Assembly: GCA_021399435.1 (NCBI GenBank)
Contig: JAJTUP010000016.1
Span: 992,001-1,056,000 of the forward strand
Origin: Diaporthe sp. PMI_573
Lineage: Eukaryota > Ascomycota > Sordariomycetes > Diaporthales > Diaporthaceae
Direction of reading: 5' to 3'
DNA: 64,000 nt
The position numbers and the translations under genes are program-made. Position 1 is the first letter of the stretch. Every line of letters starts with the position of its first letter. The notes beneath the pieces were generated by a model. The model ran no database searches. It worked only from the letters and a program-made list of their open reading frames with translations, and had not been told where the DNA came from. Shown one piece after another: positions 55,678 through 64,000 of this stretch.

Positions 55678-57144
55678 TCACTGATTCCGCGCGCCTCCAC
55701 CACCGCTCTGGTGACCTCGCGCTACTATCGTGCCCGCGCCCGGGGCTGACGGCGGCGGCGGCGGCGGCGGCGGCAGCGGCATACCAGGCACCAGACGAGG
55801 AGTCGAGCCAGGAAGCATAGCCAGGGAGGAACTACCGCCAGCACCAGGCGGGATCACTAGCTGTGGCCCACCAGGCGGCATTGGCCCCGGCGGCTGCATC
55901 GGGAGCCCGCCGGTAGTAATTGTGCCGGTGAAAGTGGTCCCCAGGGCCCCGCTGCCGACCATCCGCGCCGAGTTGACCAGGTACTGCTGGATGAGGCCGT
56001 CGTCGCAGTTGCCGTGCATGAGAAGCTCGTTCTTGAGCGTCAGGACCTCGTCGCGCAGGGTCCTGGCGGTGTGCGTCAGCGCCTGGTTCTCGGCGTCCAT
56101 GGCCCGCTCCGTGGCCTCGAGCTCCGCCACGGCCACCTTGCTCTTTGCGCGGCACCGGTTCGCCGCCTCGCGGTTGCGCGCACGGGGGTCTGGTGGCTGC
56201 GCCGGGAGTGTTGTCGTCTGCGAGGAGGGGCCTGGCTGGGATGGGCCGGAGGGGCTGTTGTTCGTCGTCGTCGTCATCGTCGTCGTCGCCGCCGTGCTCG
56301 GTGTCGTCGTCTGACTCTGGTTAGAGCCGCTGGTGCCGTCCTTCTGTTTGTTGCCGTCACTGGAGCTGTCCACGCCGATAGGGGCCGGAGCGATCGAGAC
56401 AGGTGGAGTTGCGAACGACGTCCTCTTCTTGCTGGGCTGGTCCTCTGCCCCTTGTTCTAGCTGCATGCCTAGTCGATTCGGCAGTGCCTCGATGCTGGCG
56501 GCGGGCGGTTCAATGATACCGGCACTGACCTTCCTGGGGGAGCTTGGGCTGTGGCTGCTGGCCGGGGTTGATGTGTCACGCGCGCTCATGCTCGACGACA
56601 TCGTGGGGCCCCTCGAACCTGAGGCTGCCGTTGACGGCACGCCCCCGTCCATCGGCCAGGCGGTGCTCACCATTGGCTCGAAGCTGCTGATCCCCGGGAC
56701 GAGCGGCATGGAGGAGTTGTATTGCGGCAGAGGCATCGTGGACGCCACGAAGCTGTCAACGTTGGCAGAAGTCGCCGGCTGGGCTGGCCACGGGCCTTGG
56801 TGGAACCCGGCGACACCGCCGCCGCCGGGACCCGGGGCCGCTGGATGGTCAAAGCGAGCATCCAAGAGCCCCGGGTCGATCGGCAGCGTGCTGGTATTGT
56901 CGAAACCGAACGGATCTAAGAGCGGCGGGTAGATGGACGAGGAGTGGGGCTGCTCGAAGGTGTGTGCCTGCGACACTGGGTGGTGCGGAGCGGAGGGATG
57001 GAAGGCTTGGGCGGGTTGTTGTTGTTGTCGTCCATGGCTCTCAATGGGTTCTTCATACTGTGTCTCGTCCTGCTGGTATCCTGGGGATTCTGCTGAGCCC
57101 GTGATCTCCAAGTCCTGCAGGGTCTCAAGCGTCTCAGGAGGCAT
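55678..57144 (-). CDS. ATF/CREB-type bZIP transcription factor
   Basis: Intact frame of 488 residues from the ATG at 57144; the open frame upstream of it has only a TTG. The bZIP lies at about residues 318-382. The basic region is RARNREAANRCRAKSKVAV, and leucine/aliphatic heptads run through LEATERAMDAENQALTHTA, RTLRDEVLTLKNELLMHGNC and onward. The NxxAAxxCR pattern with RNREAANRCR is the ATF/CREB class of fungal bZIPs, which bind TGACGTCA-type sites. The rest is Gln-, Pro-, Ser- and Thr-rich (activation-domain-like), with a Thr run near 290-305 and a polyproline block near the C-terminus. Fungal members govern stress and development responses; which one this is cannot be settled here. One CRE is found upstream of the hexokinase. 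Confidence 0.88.
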   Translation of the reverse strand: MPPETLETLQDLEITGSAESPGYQQDETQYEEPIESHGRQQQQPAQAFHPSAPHHPVSQAHTFEQPHSSSIYPPLLDPFGFDNTSTLPIDPGLLDARFDHPAAPGPGGGGVAGFHQGPWPAQPATSANVDSFVASTMPLPQYNSSMPLVPGISSFEPMVSTAWPMDGGVPSTAASGSRGPTMSSSMSARDTSTPASSHSPSSPRKVSAGIIEPPAASIEALPNRLGMQLEQGAEDQPSKKRTSFATPPVSIAPAPIGVDSSSDGNKQKDGTSGSNQSQTTTPSTAATTTMTTTTNNSPSGPSQPGPSSQTTTLPAQPPDPRARNREAANRCRAKSKVAVAELEATERAMDAENQALTHTARTLRDEVLTLKNELLMHGNCDDGLIQQYLVNSARMVGSGALGTTFTGTITTGGLPMQPPGPMPPGGPQLVIPPGAGGSSSLAMLPGSTPRLVPGMPLPPPPPPPPSAPGAGTIVARGHQSGGGGARNQ

Positions 57145-58780
57145 CTCAAGAGCCTGGTGGCCTTGTTGGAAGGATATCGGGGGTTGCCCGCAGGCGGTGC
57201 GTGTGGTCAATCGGTGTCGAGGCTGCCCGACAAGTGACAAGCATGCTTTGGCAAACAAAGTTTCGCTTAGCGCCCTGACAGTGGTTCTGTTTCGGGGGGG
57301 TGCTGGATGCCGGATGCTGGATGCTGGATGCTGCTCGTGGGGGTTTGCTCGCCTTGGTTCTCGGGTCTATCGACTTTTCCCCCTTGGTTCTCGAATGCCG
57401 GTGCAGATGAGGGCTGGCTGGCAATGGACATGTAACTAGACGTCACAGTGAGAAGCATCCGCACCACTGTATGTAGGATGTATGTAGGGAGAGGTAGCCC
57501 TTGGAATTTCCTTGGTATGAATCGGATGCAGTTGCTGCCTCAGCATTGTTGGTGTGCTCAGGTGCGAGGTAGCAGAGCGGCCGATTGGGCAATGCGTGCT
57601 GTGCTGTGCTGACGATGGTCGGGATCAACAGACCTGATTTGCAGGACTGGGGCACGTCACCGTTTGACGGGAAGGCGCCGTGGGATATGCGGACGACGCA
57701 AGAGTGACTGGACACAGGTAATACTGGAGGGAATGTAGGTGCCGGGGCGGAGCAAATGCAGCGCTGCTGCTGCTGTACTCATGTTAGCGAGTGTCCTGTC
57801 TCGAACATTCCCGGCCCCTCGGGATTCCTGCAGCAACTGGACTATAATGCTCTGGTCCATCTCGACAAGAGCCCACATTGCAGCAAAAGCACTTTGAAGT
57901 ATGCAGGGCGTCCGAAACACATCGGGAAGATCGACCCTTCCTTTTTTTTCTTTTTCTTTTGTTTATTTTTTGTTCTCTTTTTGTCCCCCCCCCCCTTGTG
58001 CTTTTACCTCTTGTTTTCCCCTCTTTAACTGAACGAGATAGGGGCACCTACCGTTCCAAAGATAACCCACAGTAAATATCCAGCAGCCTGAGCCTTTCTG
58101 GGCGTAATCCGGTGTTAAAAGTCCAGTTCTAGAAATTTTTGGGGGTCCAAGGCGCGTCAACGGCTAGACTCTAGTGCCCAGCGGACCCTGGGTTTGTTGC
58201 AGCCCTGGCTGGCGTGTGTGAGAGAGGTTGATGCCTGTGGGGCACTCCGTCTCCGCAGAGTGCGCGTGTACTGTATACCAAATCAATACTGTGCCACAGT
58301 GGTGTAGCCAAGCCGGATCCAACACCTGTACTCCGGACTGCCTGGGGCACACGAGAGCACACATGCAAGTCAGGCTGGGTTGGAATATTGGAGCCGTCCT
58401 CAGCGTCCCGAGACATAGTCTTAAAAAGAACTCACCACAGCCAGAATGCTCTCTTGTTCCCAGATAACAGCACAAGTACTTTGTACCCTCGTGGCGATAT
58501 AAACCACAAGAGAGACACAGGACGCGTGGCCAATGGCGAGGAAGAACCGGTCGGCGTCTGTTCCGGAACCCCTGATTGGGGGCCCAGCGATGGGACGTGA
58601 TAGGCCCGGTGTGTGGGAGCCAGGGAGCTCAGGGTTTGAGGTGCAAATCCAAGTGGATCGTTTCTCCGCCGGTTGATGTGATGCGATCGGCGAAGGGGTG
58701 GGGGGGAAACGATCAGTTAACGATCTCGATGACAAGATCCAAAAGTGAGGGCGGCGGGAACAAGAAAAAGTCTATATAAA
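57145..58780. other. bZIP gene upstream region with homopolymer tracts
   Basis: A near-continuous pyrimidine tract spans 57936-58027 (plus strand), including runs of eight T and eleven C. A GGATGCTGGATGCTGGATGCT microsatellite-like repeat lies at 57310-57330. No gene supported. Confidence 0.5.
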
Positions 58781-61753
58781 TTCCCCCAGCCTGTGTCGCG
58801 CGCTCCGGGAAAACCACACCCTCCAAAACATCCAGGATCAGCATTTCCAATACGATGCTGGCAGCAGCCCCACTGCATCTGACAGATGTGCTCGACGGCC
58901 AGGATGGGCAGTTCCCTGTACACTAGTCCCCACCCCTCTGGGATGGATGTCCTGTTCCGGGCAGCCTGGCACCGCGCTCGGCATAGCTTCCCTGCTTCCC
59001 TAACGAGTACCCGCACCGGATCGACAGGTCTTGGGCTGGCAGTGCCAGAGGGCAGACAGATCAGGCTGTGGCTTATTCTCACAGCTCCACGTCTCAGTAG
59101 CAGAGTTGACGGGATTGGGGGTTCGCCACCAAGAACCACGGCTATGTCTTTACCTTGATGCCATACATCTTGTCCCTCTATCGCCCTATCCAACAATTTT
59201 CAAACGACTCCTACATCCTAACATTTCGGCATGGGAATTACAAAAGCCGATCCTTCGCCAGTCATGGTTTCGTCAGTAAATGCGGGCTGCGCCCAGACGG
59301 TGATACAGAACCACCATGCACGAGGAGGGGGCCCTCGATGGGCCATCATTCCATCTCGATGCGTGATCCGAGCCTGGTGATTATGAGCATTCCATCACCC
59401 CGATGCACAGCCTACGTTTGGATAATGGGGGCACCCAACACACATCCAAGATCAGGTTTCACGCAGCAGGTTCAGACATTGACTCCAAATGTCCGCACGG
59501 GCTGCATGTGCTGCTCCTACATGCGCCGAAGTCTGGCAAATATTAGATTCTCACACAGCGCACTCCTCAGTCCCCCAATCCTCTTCATGCCTCTTTGAAT
59601 TCAATGATCGCGTATCTACAAAAAATGGCGCTGACTCGAATGACCCGCAGTGACGGTTTGGATACGATGCCACGACGAAGACAGGCTGCATGTTAGGCAG
59701 TGTTGTTGCCCGGGCCTGATACTTCCACTCTTCTTCGGGTACATTTGGTCTAGGCAATCGTGGCACTGTAATTACTAGACCACCAGAGCTTGAGGTCTTC
59801 CAGCCCGCTCCCATCCAAGTTGCATTCTTAGCACATCGCAGTGCACGCTTCGATGGAGAGTAATCGTTGAGACTTCCATACGGAGGGCTCAGAGCATGGC
59901 TGCCCCTGGGTGCTCTAACTAGATCATGCGAGTTGCAGTATCATAAAAGCTCAAGCACGCCCCTGAACATGCCCCTGGCTCGGAAGACAGCACCCTGATG
60001 GCTCAGTCATCTGATAGCAACCTGCCTTGTACGGCCGACTCTTGATTCAGCCATCAGACCATCGACTAACGCATCACTCTGCACGGCGCCCATCTCCGGA
60101 AAGGTGGGTAAGCAAGTTTTCCACCAGGCAGGCTCGGCAGGCTCATCGGCGTGTTGATGAGCTGGCAATTAGGCAATGCATGTTGTTTTCACCATTCATA
60201 ATCATGAATGTAAGCGTGAAGATACTTGGTACGTGGCGCTGAGACCACGTGGAAACAACGTGTTCTTGTCACACAATTACACCACACCACTGCAGCAAAT
60301 CGCACAATTGGAACAATACCTCACTCCTGTCCAAAGACGCACTGGTTTCTTGAGCTAAGCACACTGCCGACGACCAGAATCGCCTCAAGCGCTATTTTAC
60401 GATCCTCGATGCGAGATACCCGAAGAGAAGCAATTGGGCACGATGTCTTCTCATGGTCGGAGGTCCCCGCCGGACGCTTCCCAGAATTTACCGCCGAGAC
60501 TCAACAGCGCCGCGGCTTCACAATCGGAACTCTCCGCCCAAGAAAGTAGCAGCAAAGAGACGTGACGATGCGTGATTCATGGCTACGAATAGTGTGAAAA
60601 TTTCGGTCCTCACTACCTACCTAGTAGTCTGCACACCTGACCAAGGTTCGGACAACATGCCACTGGCAACGTCACAACACATTAAGCTTATCACTTTTTC
60701 CAAACTTTCACTCCCAGGAGAGCTGACGCAGACAGTTCAAGCAGAAGGTTTAGAGTTTTATTTGCTCGTCTCTGGCTTCCCAACAAGGGAAATCCGGAGA
60801 TGGGAAACTTGGGCCGCAATTCTCCAAGGGAGTATCGAGACGTGTCGTGTCGTCACCACATGGGCCTCCTGTCCCCCCTGCCCACCAACACCTTACTCAG
60901 GCTCGCCGAGATAAAGAGAAAAACTTCCTACCGCTGAGGGCGCGTGCGGCGGCGGGATGAGGAGGCCGGGTGGGGGTTGTCTCCTGTTGGGCATCAATGA
61001 TCAAGGTTTCATCTGGCCGAATTCGCGAGCCGGATGGAGAATTTCGCGCTTGGATGACATGGCGATTTGTCAGGGGCGGGCGTGGGCGGGCCGCGGGATA
61101 ATTTTCCAGATTCCCAGTCCTTTCGGGAACCCCTTTCAGGAGCCAACGGAAGAGGACCTCGAGGGCCGGTGAACCCCCTCTTCCTTTTCAACTTGTTGGC
61201 AAAGACCGGTTTTGGCTCTCCAACCCGGAGAAGGAGTACTGTAGTACACAGTAGGTCAGGCTCATCCCATCTGAGTCGTCTCCTCCCCTCCCCGCTCCGC
61301 CGCCCCCAAGTATCAACGATCCCAAGTCCAAGACCCTCGATCCCAGCTCGGAAACTGTTAGCTCACGATGCGACCGAGTTTGTTCGGCTGTGAGAAGTCA
61401 ATCAGCCGGATCGGAATGCTACAATCCACTGCAAGGGTCCCACGGCTCAATCATATAATAACCTTTGCTCTAAATGACAAGTCGACTCGTGGGGGCCACG
61501 AAGTTGAGGAAGTCATGTCCGAAGGCTTAGAGTCTCAGAATCACAGCAGATGCCGTCAAAATCAATCCTGGATCAGAAATTAAAACCTGTGCAAACTCGA
61601 TGCTATTGCGTAGAACTAATACGTTGCAGAAATACGATGGGAAAAGGGGGGGGGGTCTACCACTGATTTCCCAACCGCCCCGTGATCCGAATCGCATTCC
61701 AGCTCACTACGTTCCCACGCGACAGACCAAAGAGAGAAAAACACCCGAACACA
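58781..61753. other. Long non-coding spacer (3 kb)
   Basis: A strong TATATAAAT box near 58783-58790 (plus) is followed only by a 23-codon frame beginning at 58855, too short and plain to call. Nothing else in the stretch resembles a gene. The left flank of the GH3 gene lies at the right end. Confidence 0.5.
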
Positions 61754-64000
61754 TCAAATCTCATACACCCCCTTCCAGCGAATGTCCCTGCTGCTCGAGC
61801 CAACGTACAAGTCGTAGCGGCCAGGCTGCAACACCCAGCCCTGCGAAGCCACGTCCCAGACGCTCAGGTCGCGCCTCGTCAGCTCGAAGGCGACGTCGGC
61901 GGACCCCCCGGGCGCGAGCCTCACCTTCTCGAACCCGCGGAGCTGACGGGCCGGCCCTCCCGGGATCCCGACGTACAGCTGCGCGATTTCCTCGGCGGCC
62001 GCGGCGCCGGTGTTGGTGATCGTGGCCGTCACGGTGGCTGCCGTGTCCCATATCGAGTCGGTCGTGATGACGCGCTGGGACAGTAGGTTGTTCTGCGAGG
62101 ATGCCGGCGCGGCCTGGACGGAGCCGCCTGAGTACTCAAAGGTGGTGTAGCTGAGGCCGAAGCCGAACTCGAAGCGGGGCTCGATGTTGTTTGCGTCGAA
62201 GTGGCGGTAGTCGATGTAGACGCCCTCCGTGTAGTTGCACTGCGGGAAGTGGTCGTCTGCCGAGGTCGGTTTGCACGGCTCATACAGGTTCCCGTAGTCG
62301 CTCTCGTTCCGGGCGAGGGTATAGGGGAGCTTGCCGGACGGCGAAATCTCGCCGTACAGCAGGCTGATGAGGGACTCGCCGATGTCCTGGCCGGGGAGGT
62401 GCGCGATCATAGTGGCCGTGACGTTCGGGTGCTCGATCCACTGGTCTACCAGGCGGATGCCGGCAGCGTGGACGATAACAATAGTGTTGGCGCATTTAGA
62501 CGCGACATTCAATACCAGCCCGTCACTGAAGTCATCGTGCAGTCCGTCTCGGTCCCAGCCCTCCGTTGCCATCGCGTTGATGAAGACCAAACAGGCATCG
62601 GACATTGGGTTGACCATTGGGTTACCAGAGCGTAGGTCCCAGTTCAGGTACGTCCCTTTCTCTTTGGCAAGCTGGGTCAAAGCGCCAAAGGGCTATTTTA
62701 CTACTAGTCAGAAGAGTCCCTGGCAATTCAAAAGCTGAGGCTAATTAATTGGAGTAGACTCACAGAATCGATGTACGACGGCCCGTTCGAGCCGGCTCGG
62801 CCACCCGAAAATATGACACCGTCGTAAGCTCGCTGTGAAAAATGCGCCTCGAAGCCCAGGACCGCGTCGCCCATTTCCGGTTGCGACTCGTAGCCCAGCT
62901 CAAAGAGCCTGTCGATGTTTTTCGTCGGCGGCGCCTGGGCGTCATAGCCGAAGATGGACAGCATCTTTGGGTTCTGAAGTGGTAGCGTGTTGTTGACGTT
63001 CTTCACGAGCACGTGTCCCGCAGCGGCCCCTTCCAAAAGGACCGGGTTTGCCTCGGGGCTTCGTGCGTCAATAAGCTCGTGTGGCAGGCTGAGGTTCTGT
63101 ATGCCGACTCCCGGACTGGGGAAGCTCGTGTCATTCTGGCCGAGCAGATACCATGCGGCGAGGATCCTGTTCACCATCATGGGTGAACATGTATGCGAGA
63201 GCAACGAGGGGAGTACTTGCTCACCTGTGAGCCATGTCGTCGATTCTTTCCTCGGTGACCGAGCCATTCTTCACTGATTCGGTCAAATTGGCAGCCCAAC
63301 TAGTCCCATTCGGCATGAGCATGTCAAGACCGGCGAGAGGCCCAGCTATGCCACCAGTCCTGGCGTTCCAGTCCGACACGACAAAGCCCTGGAACTCGAG
63401 CTCCGTCTTCAGGAGGCCGTTCATCAGCTTGCTGTTCTGGCAGCCATACGAATTGTTGACGCGTTGATATGAGCACATTACGCTCGCCGCCCCGGCACGC
63501 ACGCCATCCACAAACGGCCAGAGATACAGCTCGTGCATGGTCTTGTCATCGATGTTGGACGACGCGGCCTCGGTGTCGTTGTACGGCCGCCGCCAGGTCT
63601 CCTGCTCGTTCGCGATGAGATGCTTCAGATTGGCCATAACACCCGCGTCCTGGATGCCCTTGATGGTCTCCGCGTTCAACACCCCAGAGAGGTACGGATC
63701 GGCCGCGAAGCCCTCCCAGTTGCGGCCCCCGAGGGCGGTCCGACCCAACGGCCCCGCGACAGGGCCCAGGGCGACGTTGGCCCCCTTGATGCGGAACTCC
63801 ATGCCCATCTCGAGGCCCCTCCGGTACGTCAGGTTCTTGTCCCAGCTGGCGCCGACGTGGATGCCGCTCGGGTACGAGTTGGTCAGGTCGGCGGCCCTCA
63901 CGCCGTTCCCCGCGTCCTGGAGGCACAGGCCCGGCCACCCCAGCCGTGGGACGCTGCCCGTGTTACCGCTGCACGTGTTGGCGGGGTTGGCGTGGCCGCC
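61754..64000 (-). CDS. GH3 beta-glucosidase, N-terminus beyond the window
   Basis: Exons 63225-64000 (open at the window edge), 62764-63166 and 61754-62692, with introns of 58 and 71 nt, read 705 codons before the stop. GH3 blocks are plain: [70 protein letters not shown], and GFVVSDWNA with the nucleophile Asp. The alpha/beta sandwich domain follows, then a C-terminal fibronectin-III-like domain ([20 protein letters not shown]). Junctions restore [13 protein letters not shown] and [13 protein letters not shown]. The enzyme releases glucose from beta-linked oligosaccharides such as cellobiose, usually outside the cell. The signal peptide and start lie past position 64000. Intact as far as seen. 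Confidence 0.95.

Noticed and set aside
58855..58926. Short frame after a strong TATA box
   Set aside because: Only 23 codons, no signal peptide or cysteine pattern; the TATA box may be fortuitous or serve a non-coding RNA.

Overview
The window is 64 kb of nuclear DNA from a filamentous ascomycete. Evidence for this is small spliceosomal introns (about 50-180 nt, GT donors, CTAAC/CTGAC-like branch points), long gene-free spacers, a Fot1-type transposon, and proteins typical of Sordariomycetes. A PL3 pectate lyase, a BAS2-like secreted cysteine-rich protein, a secreted phospholipase A2 and a GH3 glucosidase suggest a plant-associated fungus. A Glomerellales-like species is plausible but the sequence does not prove it.

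Layout. 0-6.3 kb: a four-helix membrane protein (-), a four-exon conserved fungal protein (+), and a protein with three CCCH fingers and a C-terminal RBR ubiquitin-ligase module (+). 6.3-9.2 kb: mostly non-coding, with a frameshifted gene relic and a candidate small secreted protein. 9.2-21.1 kb: a metabolic stretch with an MDR oxidoreductase, a PaiB-like FMN-binding protein, a pectate lyase, a hexokinase whose first intron lacks a normal AG acceptor, and an amidase with an unresolved 5' end. 21.1-33.3 kb: gene-poor, holding only a metallo-beta-lactamase-fold hydrolase and a secreted PLA2. It also carries two copies of an unexplained 26-bp repeat and several copies of a TACCTAGGTA palindrome.

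33.3-46.2 kb: the conserved housekeeping core. It holds a disordered nuclear-type protein, COX20 and the DNA polymerase epsilon catalytic subunit POL2 (divergent, sharing about 625 bp), and an RRM-like protein. 47.7-49.5 kb: a complete Fot1/pogo transposon with perfect 42-bp terminal inverted repeats, TA target duplication and an open transposase frame. 51.7-57.1 kb: a secreted protein with two BAS2-like cysteine domains, an F-box protein and an ATF/CREB-type bZIP factor. 57.1-61.7 kb is non-coding. A GH3 beta-glucosidase runs off the right edge.

There is no biosynthetic cluster, CRISPR array or operon. The genes are separately promoted and linked mainly by themes: plant cell-wall and lipid attack (pectate lyase, GH3, PLA2, BAS2-like), sugar and nitrogen metabolism (hexokinase, amidase, MDR), and replication or respiration housekeeping. 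I found no convincing tRNA or rRNA by eye. All exon models were derived by hand from splice signals and reading-frame continuity, without transcript or homology data.
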